From Gryllotalpicola ginsengisoli DSM 22003 (GTDB lineage: Bacteria; Actinomycetota; Actinomycetes; Actinomycetales; Microbacteriaceae), in NCBI RefSeq assembly GCF_000419445.1, contig NZ_AULK01000004.1, positions 1 through 64,000 on the forward strand: 64,000 bases of DNA. Reading direction: 5' to 3'. Shown in pieces: positions 32,514 through 41,263 of this stretch. A program made the position numbers and the translations under genes. The notes beneath the pieces were generated by a model. That model was given only the letters and a program-made list of their open reading frames with translations, did not search any database and had not been told where the DNA came from. How positions within the stretch are numbered: position 1 is the stretch's first letter; every line of letters begins with the position of its first letter.

Positions 32514-34697
32514 TCAGGCGGGGGATGCCACGGCCGCCAGCCGCGCGGCGGGCACCATGCGCTGCCGCGCGATCGCCAGCACCGTCACCGCGACCGAGCC
32601 GACGAGCCACAGGGCGAGCGCCGCGATCGCGCCGCCCGGAACCGCGAGCCCCTGCACGACGGCCGACACGAGCTGCTGCCCCGGGGCGATCGGAGTGGCC
32701 GAGCTCAGAGTCACCATGAACTGCGGGGCCGTGCCGACGAGGGCCGTGGCGAGGCCGAGCAGGATCACCAGCATCGACACGAAGCGCCACGCTCCGCCGA
32801 GCACGGCGGCGAGCGCCTGATTCACCGCCGCGAACGCCACCCCGGCGAGCGCTCCGGCCCCGGCGAGGGCGAACCACGGACCCACGCCGAGCTGCAGCAG
32901 CGGCTGCAGCGCCGCGGCGACGGCCAGCCCCTGCACGACCCCGATGCCGGCCGGCAGGGCGAGTCCCTGCAGTGCGAGCTGCAGCGCCGAGCGGGGCGAG
33001 CCGAGCGCACGTGCCGAGAACGGCCGGATCAGCAGGAAGGTCGCGAGCGCGCCGAGCCAGAGGGCGAGCACGGCGAACAGCGGGGCCGCGAGCTCCCCGA
33101 ATCCGGCCGCGGCCCCTGACCTGGCCGCAACCGGGTCGGCGACGACCGACGAGAGGGTCTTGCGCTCGGCATCCGTGTAACTGGGAATCGACCCGGCCGC
33201 CTGCTTCAGCCCGCTCGCGAGCGTGCCCACTCCGTCGACGTACTTCGAGACGCCGTCGGCGAGCTGCTGTGCGCCCGGCGCGAGCTGGGCGGCGCCGGAG
33301 GCCACCTGCTGCGCGGCCGAGGCGAGCTGCGCGCCGCCCGACGCCGACTGCTGCGCACCCGAGGCGAGCTGCGCGGCACCGGAGGCCGACTGTTGCGCAC
33401 CCGACGCGAGCTGCGCGGTCCCCGTCGCGACCCCGGCGGCGCCGGTCGAGACCTGGGCCGCCGCGCCGGCGACGCTCGCCGCGCTGTCGCTGAGCTGCTG
33501 CACGCCGTCGGCTGCGGCGTCGACCTGCGCGACGATCGACGACGGGTCGACGGTCTGCGCAGAACCCGACCCGGATCCCCCCGCCGCCGCCTGTGCGGCC
33601 CCGGCGAGCGACGCGATGGACTGGTCGCCCGACAGGGACGCGATCGACTGGCCGACGGCGGCGCACTGGGTCTGGTCGCCCGCGGAGCACGCGGTAATGG
33701 CCGGCTGCAGCGCGCTCAGTCGCGCACCGAGGCCGGAGAGCTGCGACGACACCGCGCCGAGTTGCGTGAGGCCGCCTGCGATCGCGTCAAGCTGCTGCCG
33801 GGCGGACTGCACGCTGTCGTTCAGCGTGCTGAGCCCCTGCGCCACGCCCGCGGTGCCGGTCGCCACGCCTGCGGCGCCCGTCGACACCTGCGAGGCCGCG
33901 CCCGAGACGCTCTGCGCCGCCGAGGCGAGCTGCGACGAGCCGGCGGCGAGACTGGACGCACCGGTGGCGAGCTGCTGCGACCCGCCGGCGAGACTCGATG
34001 CGCCCGACGCCAGCTGAGCGGTGCCGGAGGTCAGTCCGTCGGCGCCGGTCGCAAGCTGCTGCGCGCCGGAGACGAGTGAGCCGCCCTGAGACGCCAGCTT
34101 CTTCGCGCCGCTCGCCGCCTGATCGAGCTTGTCGCCGAGCGTGTTGAAACCCACGTACACGTTGTCGAGGTACTGGCCGGTCAGGGCGGTTCCCATCGTG
34201 TCGGCGGCGGTCTGCGCGATGGTCTGGCTGATGGTGCTGTCGAGCACCTTGGAGGCCTTCGAGGTCCGCACCTGGATCGTCGCCTGCCGCGCATCGCTCG
34301 GCTTCTCGGCGCTCGAGGTGGCTGCGGCCGAGAAGCCCTTCGGAATGGTGATGACGGCGGTGTATTCGCCGCTCGCGAGCCCGGCCGAGGCATCCGATGC
34401 ATCGGTGATGACCCAGTCGAAGTTCTGCTGCGCCTTCTTCGACCCCGGCTTCGCGTCGCCGACCAGGCCGGCGGCGAGCTGTCGGCCGAGCGGCACCGTC
34501 TGGCCGCTGACCGTGACCGGCTGGTCGTCGTTGACGATGGCGGCCTTCAGGGTGTCGAGGCGGTCCTGCGGGTTCCACAGGGCCCAGACGAGGACGCCGG
34601 CGATGACGAACGGCACGAGCACGATGCCGACGATCGAGAGCACGGTGAGGCGGCGACGGGAGCCGGCGCGTTCGGCGAGGGCGGTGAACAGGGTCAT
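32514..34697 (-). CDS. YhgE/Pip-family membrane protein
   Basis: A 727-residue protein with one N-terminal membrane helix (about 18-43). It has a long extracytoplasmic region (about 45-520) and five to six C-terminal helices (about 535-715). The extracellular part contains dozens of SGAQQLASGA-type heptad repeats, predicted to form long coiled coils, as in YhgE/Pip and the ESAT-6 secretion component EsaA. The ATG overlaps the stop of the MMPL gene (ATGA), so the two are coupled. Such pairs suggest a joint role in export or in envelope assembly under TetR control. The substrate is unknown. Confidence 0.83.
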   Translation of the reverse strand: MTLFTALAERAGSRRRLTVLSIVGIVLVPFVIAGVLVWALWNPQDRLDTLKAAIVNDDQPVTVSGQTVPLGRQLAAGLVGDAKPGSKKAQQNFDWVITDASDASAGLASGEYTAVITIPKGFSAAATSSAEKPSDARQATIQVRTSKASKVLDSTISQTIAQTAADTMGTALTGQYLDNVYVGFNTLGDKLDQAASGAKKLASQGGSLVSGAQQLATGADGLTSGTAQLASGASSLAGGSQQLATGASSLAAGSSQLASAAQSVSGAASQVSTGAAGVATGTAGVAQGLSTLNDSVQSARQQLDAIAGGLTQLGAVSSQLSGLGARLSALQPAITACSAGDQTQCAAVGQSIASLSGDQSIASLAGAAQAAAGGSGSGSAQTVDPSSIVAQVDAAADGVQQLSDSAASVAGAAAQVSTGAAGVATGTAQLASGAQQSASGAAQLASGAQQSASGGAQLASAAQQVASGAAQLAPGAQQLADGVSKYVDGVGTLASGLKQAAGSIPSYTDAERKTLSSVVADPVAARSGAAAGFGELAAPLFAVLALWLGALATFLLIRPFSARALGSPRSALQLALQGLALPAGIGVVQGLAVAAALQPLLQLGVGPWFALAGAGALAGVAFAAVNQALAAVLGGAWRFVSMLVILLGLATALVGTAPQFMVTLSSATPIAPGQQLVSAVVQGLAVPGGAIAALALWLVGSVAVTVLAIARQRMVPAARLAAVASPA

Positions 34698-37456
34698 GCG
34701 AGGGACTCCACGGGGATCGGGGTCGTTTCGGCCGGGCGGGTCTGCGGCAGCTGCGCGCGGGCGCGCTGCGGTTCGGCGGTGCCGATGAGAACGGTGATCG
34801 GATGCTTCGCGCCGGCGCCCGCGAGCTCCGCCAGCACGCGGCGCAGGGACTCGAGGCCGGCGGGGTCGGTGAGCCGGTCGACGCCGTCGACCGCGACGAG
34901 CTCGACGCCGGGGCGCAGCACGGAGAGGAACCGGCCGGTCACGTCGACGCCGTCGGCGAGCTCGAGATAGGCGGAGTGGCGGCGCACCCAGCCGCCCTGC
35001 TCGGGCAGCACCCGGCCGAGAACCTTGAGCCGGCCGCGGTCGGGCCGGGCCCGGCCGCTGAGGGTGAGCATCAGGGCGCGCACCCCCGCCGGCGTGGACG
35101 CCGCCACGAGGGACGCCTCGCCCCGGGGAACGCGCAGGTCGACGCCCGAGAACACAGTGACGCCGCCCGGGGTCTCGGTAGCCATCCCCGAGGCGATGAC
35201 CGCGTCGCGCGCATCGGGCTCGGGCCAGTCGGCGAGCGCGAGTTGCCGCTCGAGGCCCTCCCCCTCGATGTCGAAACGCGGCAGGGCGCGGTCGAGCCAC
35301 TTCGGCAGCCGCCACGCGGCGTCGCCGAGCAGGGCGAGCACGGCGGGCACCAGGGTCATGCGCACGAGGAACGCGTCGACGAACACGCCGACGGCGAGGC
35401 CGAGCGCCATCGGCTTGATGGTCGTGTCGCCCTCGGGGAAGAACGCGGCGAAGACGCCGAACATGATGACGGCCGCGGCGGTCACGACCTTCGCCGACCC
35501 GAGGAAGCCCGCCTCGATGGAGCGCCGGGCGCCGCCGCGGTGCACGTATTCCTCACGGATGCGGCTGACGAGGAACACCTCGTAGTCCATCGCGAGCCCG
35601 AACAGCACCCCCATCAGGATGATCGGCAGGAAGCTGATCACCGGGCCGTTCTGCTCGACGCCGAGGATGCCGTTGAACCAGCCCTCGCCGAACACGCCCC
35701 ACACCGCGCCGAGCGCGGCGACAACGCTGAACAGGTAGCCGAGGGTGGCCTTGATCGGCACGGCGATCGACCGGAACACCATGGCGAGCAGGATCAGCGA
35801 GAATCCGACGACGAGGGCGCCGAACGGGAACAGCGCGGCGCCGAGCCGGGCCGACACGTCGATGCCGAGCGCGGTGAAGCCTGTGACGTCGAGGGTGACG
35901 CCGTACTTGTCCTGGAAGTGCGGGCGCAGCTCGCGGATGCGGTTCACCAGGTCGGCCGTCGCCTGGCTGGTCGGCGCGCTCTTCGGAACGACCTGGATGA
36001 TGCCGGTGTCGGCGGCGGCGTTCGGCGTCGCGAGCGGCACGTCGGCCACATCGGGAAGCTTGCGGATCTCGGCGGCGAGATCCTTCATCAGCCCGACCGG
36101 GTCGTCACTCGTGACGATCGTTCCGGTGACGATGAGGGCGCCGTTGTAGCCCGGCCCGAAGTGGTCGCTAATCAGGTCATAGGCCTGACGCGCAGGTTCG
36201 GACTTCGGCAGCTGGCCCGCGTCGGTCAGGTCGAGGCGGATCTTGCTCGCCGGGATCGCCGCGAGCGAGAGCACCCCCGCGATGACGACGATCGTCACCA
36301 CCGGCCACTTGGTGGCCGCCCGCACCCAGCCGAGGAAGAAGCGGTTGGGGCGAGTGGTCGTGGGGGGCGCTTGGCCTCCATTCACCCGCTGCGCGGGCGC
36401 GTCGACCGGCCGGGGCGTGCGGGGGCGGCGCTTGCGGGGGCGGCCGAGGCGGTCGCCGGCGAGCGCGAGCAGCGCCGGCACCAGGGTGAGCGACATCAGC
36501 ACGGCGACGGCGATGCCCATCGCCGCGGCGGCGCCCATCGTGGTGAGGAACGGGATGTTCGCGACCGCGAGCCCGAGCAGGGCGATGATCACGGTAATGC
36601 CCGCGAACACGACGGCCGAGCCTGCCGTCGCGACGGCCCGGGCGATCGATTCCCGGGGCTCCATGCCGTGCCGGCGCTGGTCGATGTGGCGGCTGATGAT
36701 GAACAGCGCGTAGTCGATGCCGACGGCGAGGCCCAGCATCAGGGCGAGCATGGGCGTGGTCGAGGCGATGGGCCCGAAGACCGTGGACAGGTAGATGCCC
36801 GCCGTCGACAGGGCGACGCCGAGCAGCGCCGAGATGAGCGGCATGCCGGCGGCGAGGAACGAGCCGAAGGTGATCAGCAGCACCACGATCGCGACGATCA
36901 GGCCGATGCCCTCCGTGGCCGAGATTGCGGGGAAGGTGCCGCTGAACAGCGAGCCGCCCATCACTGCCCGCGCGCCGTGCGGCAGCTGCTGCTCGAGGTC
37001 GTGGGCCGCGTCTTGCAGCAGGTCCTTCTGATGCTCGGTGACCTCGGTCTGGCCCTTGGCCATCTGCACCGAGACGATGCCGGCCGATTTGTCGTCGGAG
37101 ACGATGCCGCCGTTGGTGCTGAACGGCGAGGTGGCACCGGCGACCCCGGGAAGGTCGGCGATGGTCTTCGCCTCGGCGTCGACGAGCGATCGGTACGGGG
37201 CATCCGTCACCTGGTCGCCGGGCGCCGCGACCACAACGAGCTGGGCGGATGCGCCGCTGGCCTGGGGGAACGTGGTCGACAGCCGGTCGAGGGCCTGCTG
37301 CGCCTCGGTGCCGGGGATCGTCACCGAGTTGTCGGTGCCCTTGTTCAGCAGCGCGGCGCCGGCGCCGACGAGGGCGATCAGCACGAGCCATCCGATCACG
37401 ACGAGCACGCGGGCGCGGGTGATCCACTGGCCCATCGCGTAGAGCACTGACGCCAT
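34694..37456 (-). CDS. MMPL-family transporter fused to a degenerate ABC ATPase-like domain
   Basis: A 920-residue protein. Residues about 1-745 form an MMPL/RND exporter with 12 helices, two large extracytoplasmic loops and the family motif GLAVGIDYALFIISR (about 240-254) and its second-half counterpart GLAMDYEVFLVSR. Residues about 765-905 align in order with an ABC ATPase (GVDLRVPRGEASLVAAS..., GRLKVLG, ELVAVDGVDRLTDPAGLESLRRVLAEL). However, Walker A Gly-Lys-Ser, the LSGGQ signature and Walker B Asp-Glu are all absent, so this domain cannot hydrolyse ATP in the usual way. The start ATG 37456 has GGAAGG upstream; another in-frame start is nine codons further. It faces a TetR gene across two operators. 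Confidence 0.85.
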   Translation of the reverse strand: MASVLYAMGQWITRARVLVVIGWLVLIALVGAGAALLNKGTDNSVTIPGTEAQQALDRLSTTFPQASGASAQLVVVAAPGDQVTDAPYRSLVDAEAKTIADLPGVAGATSPFSTNGGIVSDDKSAGIVSVQMAKGQTEVTEHQKDLLQDAAHDLEQQLPHGARAVMGGSLFSGTFPAISATEGIGLIVAIVVLLITFGSFLAAGMPLISALLGVALSTAGIYLSTVFGPIASTTPMLALMLGLAVGIDYALFIISRHIDQRRHGMEPRESIARAVATAGSAVVFAGITVIIALLGLAVANIPFLTTMGAAAAMGIAVAVLMSLTLVPALLALAGDRLGRPRKRRPRTPRPVDAPAQRVNGGQAPPTTTRPNRFFLGWVRAATKWPVVTIVVIAGVLSLAAIPASKIRLDLTDAGQLPKSEPARQAYDLISDHFGPGYNGALIVTGTIVTSDDPVGLMKDLAAEIRKLPDVADVPLATPNAAADTGIIQVVPKSAPTSQATADLVNRIRELRPHFQDKYGVTLDVTGFTALGIDVSARLGAALFPFGALVVGFSLILLAMVFRSIAVPIKATLGYLFSVVAALGAVWGVFGEGWFNGILGVEQNGPVISFLPIILMGVLFGLAMDYEVFLVSRIREEYVHRGGARRSIEAGFLGSAKVVTAAAVIMFGVFAAFFPEGDTTIKPMALGLAVGVFVDAFLVRMTLVPAVLALLGDAAWRLPKWLDRALPRFDIEGEGLERQLALADWPEPDARDAVIASGMATETPGGVTVFSGVDLRVPRGEASLVAASTPAGVRALMLTLSGRARPDRGRLKVLGRVLPEQGGWVRRHSAYLELADGVDVTGRFLSVLRPGVELVAVDGVDRLTDPAGLESLRRVLAELAGAGAKHPITVLIGTAEPQRARAQLPQTRPAETTPIPVESLA
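36369..36410. repeat. Dispersed repeat segment inside the MMPL coding region
   Basis: GCTTGGCCTCCATTCAC matches the segment before the tandem repeats at 30395 at 16 of 17 positions. A GC-rich inverted repeat (CCCGC/GCGGG type) and GTCGACC follow, as in that element. It falls in the hydrophilic linker between the two MMPL halves (RPVDAPAQRVNGGQAPPTT), the one place where an inserted repeat could be tolerated in frame. Confidence 0.5.
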
Positions 37457-37475
37457 CCGGCCGCCTTCCGAGATT

Positions 37476-37493
37476 CGATACACGCCTGTATCG
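37476..37493. promoter_or_regulatory. TetR operator, proximal to the MMPL gene
   Basis: CGATACACGCCTGTATCG is an 18-base imperfect palindrome (CGATACA/TGTATCG). It lies 20 bases before the MMPL start. A second copy sits 35 bases away. Together they flank the divergent promoters of the MMPL-YhgE operon and the tetR-type gene. Confidence 0.8.
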
Positions 37494-37510
37494 AAGGGAG
37501 TCTATGTCAT

Positions 37511-37528
37511 CGATACACTGCTGTATCG
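37511..37528. promoter_or_regulatory. TetR operator, proximal to the tetR-type gene
   Basis: CGATACACTGCTGTATCG repeats the arms of the operator at 37476-37493 exactly, with a different four-base centre. It lies 29 bases before the regulator's GTG start, so the regulator probably represses itself as well as the exporter. Confidence 0.8.
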
Positions 37529-37556
37529 AGACGCAGGCTGAGAGGACGGTGGGACT

Positions 37557-38219
37557 GTGGCCGACGACGACCAGGCCCCTGCGGCACCGGCGCGCCGACG
37601 CGAGAACACGCGTGAGCGGCTGATCGAGGCCGCGTTCGAGGTGTTCGCCGAGCAGGGCGTCAGCGCGGCGAGCGTCGAGGCGATCGTGGAGCGCGCGGGC
37701 TTCACCCGCGGCGCCTTCTATTCCAACTTCGAGAGCAAGGTCGAGCTCTTCTTCGCCATCGCCGACGAGCGCTACGCCGCCTCGGCCGAGGGGCTGGCCG
37801 CCGGGGTCGACGACATCTTCGCCGACGCGCTGCCCGAGGGCGCGCCGATCACCGCCAAAGCGGTCGAGGGCGTCGTCGCCCGGGTGCTGGCGCTCGCGCA
37901 CACCGAACCGAAGTGGGAGCTCTTCGAACTCGAGTTCGAGGCCCTCGCGCTGCGCGATCCCGAGATCGCGGCGCGCTACGCCGGCCATCAGCAGCTCGTC
38001 ATCGAGGGGCTCGCCCGGCTGCTGGCGGCCGCGCTCGAGCGCGGCGGGCTGCGGTTCACGCTGCCGCCCGAGCAAGCCACCCGGCTGCTCGTGTCGGCCT
38101 ATTCGGCGGCCGCCCGGCGGCATATCGCGTCGGGCCGCTCCGCTCCCCTGTCCCCCTCCGACCTCGAAGACGTCACGGCGCTCGCCTATCTGCTCACCGA
38201 GCGCGCATCCCAGCACTGA
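37557..38219 (+). CDS. TetR-family transcriptional regulator
   Basis: A 220-residue regulator. The N-terminal HTH (about 15-62, RENTRERLIEAAFEVFAEQGVSAASVEAIVERAGFTRGAFYSNF) is a textbook TetR domain with the FTRGAFYSNF recognition helix. The C-terminal ligand domain is all helical (ELFELEFEALALRDPE...). It is GTG-initiated at 37557. Two identical-arm palindromes lie between it and the MMPL operon, so it is the likely local repressor. The inducer is unknown. Confidence 0.92.
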   Translation: MADDDQAPAAPARRRENTRERLIEAAFEVFAEQGVSAASVEAIVERAGFTRGAFYSNFESKVELFFAIADERYAASAEGLAAGVDDIFADALPEGAPITAKAVEGVVARVLALAHTEPKWELFELEFEALALRDPEIAARYAGHQQLVIEGLARLLAAALERGGLRFTLPPEQATRLLVSAYSAAARRHIASGRSAPLSPSDLEDVTALAYLLTERASQH

Positions 38220-38288
38220 CGCGCGGCGCGTGTGCCGCGCGGCCCGCCCGGGTACCTGGGCAGCAGTCTCGACCTGGAGGAGGAGACC

Positions 38289-38960
38289 ATGAGCGACACA
38301 TCTGACCGCACCAGAGCCGTGCGCGCCCCCGAGCCCGACGACACGCCGGCGGACGCGCCCACCACCGCCGTCGCCGCCGAGCCCGGCGCGACCCACCGCG
38401 AAGAGGTCGTGGCACGCGAGCAGGCGGAGTTCGGCGGCATCAAGTGGGGCTCGGCGTTCTTCGGCTGGCTCACGGCGACGGGCACCGCGGTGCTGCTGAC
38501 CGCCATCCTGAGCGCGATCGGCGCCGGCGTGGGCCTCGGCTCCAGCAACGGGAACGCGAACGACGCCGCCCGCAACGCGACCCAGAACGCGACGACCGTG
38601 GGCGTCGTCGGCGCGATCGCACTGGCCGTAGTCCTGTTCCTGGCGTACTTCTGCGGCGGCTACGTCGCCGGCCGGATGGCGCGCTTCGCGGGCGCGAAGC
38701 AGGGCCTCGCGGTGTGGATCTGGGCCGTCGTGATCGCGATCGTCGTGGCCATCGTGGCCGCCGTCGCCGGCGCGCAGTTCAACGTCCTCGGCAACATCAA
38801 CAGCTTCCCGCGCATCCCCGTGGACGAGGGCACCCTCACCGTCACGGGCATCGTCACCGCGATCGTCGTCGCGATCCTCAGCCTCGTCGGCGCGATCCTC
38901 GGCGGCATCGCGGGCATGCGCTACCACCGCCGTGTCGACCGCGTGGGTCTCGGCCGCTGA
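38289..38960 (+). CDS. Four-helix membrane protein of unknown function
   Basis: A 223-residue protein. The N-terminal 50 residues are polar (Asp, Ala, Pro, Glu). Four membrane helices follow at about 60-80, 102-125, 140-162 and 190-215, with a Gly/Asn-rich loop (GSSNGNANDAARNATQNAT) between the first two. GGAGGAGGAGACC precedes ATG 38289, a very strong ribosome binding site. It is followed after 43 bases by a PRC-barrel protein and probably forms an operon with it. Similar pairs are seen among actinobacterial general-stress genes, but the function is not known. Confidence 0.7.
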   Translation: MSDTSDRTRAVRAPEPDDTPADAPTTAVAAEPGATHREEVVAREQAEFGGIKWGSAFFGWLTATGTAVLLTAILSAIGAGVGLGSSNGNANDAARNATQNATTVGVVGAIALAVVLFLAYFCGGYVAGRMARFAGAKQGLAVWIWAVVIAIVVAIVAAVAGAQFNVLGNINSFPRIPVDEGTLTVTGIVTAIVVAILSLVGAILGGIAGMRYHRRVDRVGLGR

Positions 38961-39003
38961 TCGGAAGCGATCCGGCACTGATCCGGCTCTGAAGGAGGAA
39001 CCC

Positions 39004-39747
39004 ATGATCGAGCGCATCTACGTCAACAGCCTGTTCGGCGCCAAGGTCGTCGACCGCGACGGCGAGAAGGTCGGCACCGTCAAGCAGGTCTACCTCGACA
39101 AGGACACCGGCGACCCGCTCTTCGCCACCGTACCGACCGGCTTCTTCGGCACCTCGCAGTCGTTCGTGCCACTGCGCGACGCCGAACTCGTCGGCGAGGA
39201 GCTGCGGGTCGGCTACGACAAGGAGACGATCAAGGGCGCGCCGCGCGTCGACAACGACGGCGAGCTGACCGACGACGAGCAGGACCGCCTCTTCGACTAC
39301 TACCGGTCGGCCGGCCTCGCCGAGGACGACAACGACAACGCCGGGGGCGGCAACGGCGAGGGCGGCGACACGGATGTCGCGGCCGGCGGCCCGACGAGCA
39401 CCGGCGTCGTGACTCCCGTGCCGACGGCGGAGCCCCCGGCCGTGTCGGATCAGGACGCAGCGGATCGGGCCGCGGCCGAACAGCAGGGCGCGGCCGAGCA
39501 ACAGGCCGACGCCGGGCAGCCGGCGGCGACCGCGTGGACCGCCGACGGCGGCACGGACGAACCGGCGCCGACCACCGGCCGCACCCGCCTGCGTCGGCAC
39601 GTGGTGACGGATGCGCAGACCGAGTTCGACCCGAACGGCGAGACGGTGGCCGAGAGCCGCGAGACGGTCACGGTCGAGCGCAGCCGCACGGGCCGGCACG
39701 TGGCCGACGCCCCGGCCGACCAGTCCGGGCAGGGCGGTACCGACTAA
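39004..39747 (+). CDS. PRC-barrel domain protein
   Basis: A 247-residue protein with an N-terminal PRC-barrel (about 1-85: GAKVVDRDGEKVGTVKQVYLDKDTGDPLFATV, SFVPLRDAEL). An acidic, Gly/Ala-rich linker follows. The C-terminal segment (RLRRHVVTDAQTEFDPNGETVAESRETVTVERS) resembles the DUF2382/YsnF-type stress domain in shortened form. GAAGGAGG stands before ATG 39004. Such proteins are membrane- or RNA-associated and commonly stress induced. The last four bases overlap the stop of the convergent WYL gene. Confidence 0.78.
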   Translation: MIERIYVNSLFGAKVVDRDGEKVGTVKQVYLDKDTGDPLFATVPTGFFGTSQSFVPLRDAELVGEELRVGYDKETIKGAPRVDNDGELTDDEQDRLFDYYRSAGLAEDDNDNAGGGNGEGGDTDVAAGGPTSTGVVTPVPTAEPPAVSDQDAADRAAAEQQGAAEQQADAGQPAATAWTADGGTDEPAPTTGRTRLRRHVVTDAQTEFDPNGETVAESRETVTVERSRTGRHVADAPADQSGQGGTD

Positions 39748-40730
39748 ACCGAACGGCCGCCGCTCGCATCGACCGACCGCAGCAGCCGGTCGGCGAGCGC
39801 GCGCAGTCGCGCGCGAAGCTCGTCGGGTCGCTCGACGACGAGGTCGCGATCGAGCCCGGCGAGCAGGGCGGCCACCCAGTCCAGTTCTTGCGCGCGGATG
39901 CGGACCCGGCTCCACCCATCCGCCAGATCCGCCCCGCCCTCGACGACCGCGACCGCCGCGGGCAGCCGGCGGCGCACCTCGTCCGGCGCGGCGCGCACCT
40001 TCACCGACACGTCGTGCGCCCACGGGGCCGACGCCAGACTGCCGAGCACGGCGTCGACCGGGTCGAAACCGGGCGGCACCTCGAACCGTCCCGGCAGCAG
40101 GGAGGGGCTGGCCATGCGGTCGAGGCGGAAGGTGCGCACCTCGTCGCGCCCCGTGTCGTGACCGGTGGCGTACCAGCGGCCGGCGTGCGCGACGATGCCG
40201 TACGGCAACAGGGTTCTGGCGCTGCCGTGCCCGATGCGCGAGGTGTACTCGAACCACAGCGGCCGATGGTCGCGCGCTGCGGACGCCACCAGCAGCAGCA
40301 CCCGCGTCTCGGCGCCTGCGGCGGAGACGGCGGGCCCGCTGAAGCCGGCGCTCTCGATCAGGGCCTCCAGCCGGCGCGCGCTGCGCTCGGGCAGCGACCG
40401 CCGCACCTTCGCCGACGCCGCGTCCGCCGCGGGCGAGGCCGCGGCGACGAGCCCGGAACGCCGACCGGCGACGAGGCCCAGCGTCACGGCGAGAGCTTCG
40501 TCCTCGGTGAGCATCAGAGGAGGCATCCGATCACCGGCCGCGAGCTCGTAGCCGCCGTGGCGGCCACGGATGCTGACGACCGGCACCTCGAGTTCGAGCA
40601 GGTGCGCGATGTAGCGGCGCACCGTGCGCTCGTCCACCTCGAGCGCGGCGGCGAGCTCGGCAACCGTGCGCCGGCCCCCGCGCTGCAGGATCTCGAGCAG
40701 CGTGAGCACGCGGACCGTGGGACGGGTCAT
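39744..40730 (-). CDS. WYL-domain transcriptional regulator (YafY-like)
   Basis: A 328-residue regulator with an N-terminal HTH_11 domain (VRVLTLLEILQRGGRRTVAELAAALEVDERTVRRYIAHL, about 6-44). A WYL ligand-binding domain (about 150-210, PLWFEYTSRIGHGSARTLLPYGIVAHAGRWYATG) and a WCX-type C-terminal extension follow. The ATG at 40730 starts MTRPTVRVL. It diverges from a VOC-family gene across 90 bases, the usual arrangement in which YafY-type regulators control the adjacent small enzyme. Confidence 0.88.
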   Translation of the reverse strand: MTRPTVRVLTLLEILQRGGRRTVAELAAALEVDERTVRRYIAHLLELEVPVVSIRGRHGGYELAAGDRMPPLMLTEDEALAVTLGLVAGRRSGLVAAASPAADAASAKVRRSLPERSARRLEALIESAGFSGPAVSAAGAETRVLLLVASAARDHRPLWFEYTSRIGHGSARTLLPYGIVAHAGRWYATGHDTGRDEVRTFRLDRMASPSLLPGRFEVPPGFDPVDAVLGSLASAPWAHDVSVKVRAAPDEVRRRLPAAVAVVEGGADLADGWSRVRIRAQELDWVAALLAGLDRDLVVERPDELRARLRALADRLLRSVDASGGRSV

Positions 40731-40820
40731 TCCCGAGATGGTGCCATAACCGGGCGGATGCCGCCCGGTATCGCGCATACCGTCGGGCAAAAGCCGAACC
40801 ACATCGGGAAGGACCCCCTC

Positions 40821-41237
40821 ATGAATTTCGTCTCCACACGATTCGTCACCGACGACGTCGACGGCATGGCCGCCTTCTACGAGCAGCTCACCGGGATCGC
40901 CGCGAGCAGGCCCGCGCCCGTCTTCGCCGAGCTGATCACACCGACCGCCACGCTCGCGATCGGCAGCACCAGCACCGTGCCGGTCTTCGCGCCGGGCGCC
41001 GCCGAGCCGGCGGCCAACCGCTCCGCCATCATCGAATTCCTCGTCGACGACGTCGACGCCGAGTTCCGCCGGCTCGACGCGCTCGGGCTCGACTTCGTCA
41101 CCGAGCCCGCGCTGATGCCGTGGGGCAACCGCGCGTTCTTCCTGCGCGACCCGGACGGCAATCTGATCGGGCTGTTCACTCCTTCCACCCCCGCGGCGAT
41201 CGAGCGGTTCGCCGACCGGCCCTACGCGGCCGGGTGA
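40821..41237 (+). CDS. VOC (glyoxalase/bleomycin-resistance) family protein
   Basis: A 138-residue single VOC module with two beta-alpha-beta-beta-beta halves: FVTDDVDGMAAFYEQLTGI at the N-terminus and VDDVDAEFRRLDALGLDFV plus FFLRDPDGNLIGLFTP at the C-terminus. The metal-ligand Glu expected near the end is replaced by Gly-Leu (NLIGLF), so a metal-dependent enzyme is doubtful and a binding protein is possible. It is divergent from, and probably regulated by, the WYL gene. Confidence 0.82.
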   Translation: MNFVSTRFVTDDVDGMAAFYEQLTGIAASRPAPVFAELITPTATLAIGSTSTVPVFAPGAAEPAANRSAIIEFLVDDVDAEFRRLDALGLDFVTEPALMPWGNRAFFLRDPDGNLIGLFTPSTPAAIERFADRPYAAG

Positions 41238-41263
41238 GACCCCGGCGCCCGTGCGCCGCCGGC

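Noticed and set aside
34698-35315. Long N-terminal extension of the YhgE/Pip gene into the MMPL gene
   Set aside because: The extra translation is an Arg/Ala/Pro-rich shadow of the MMPL coding region. The ATG at 34697 overlaps the MMPL stop and begins a normal membrane anchor.
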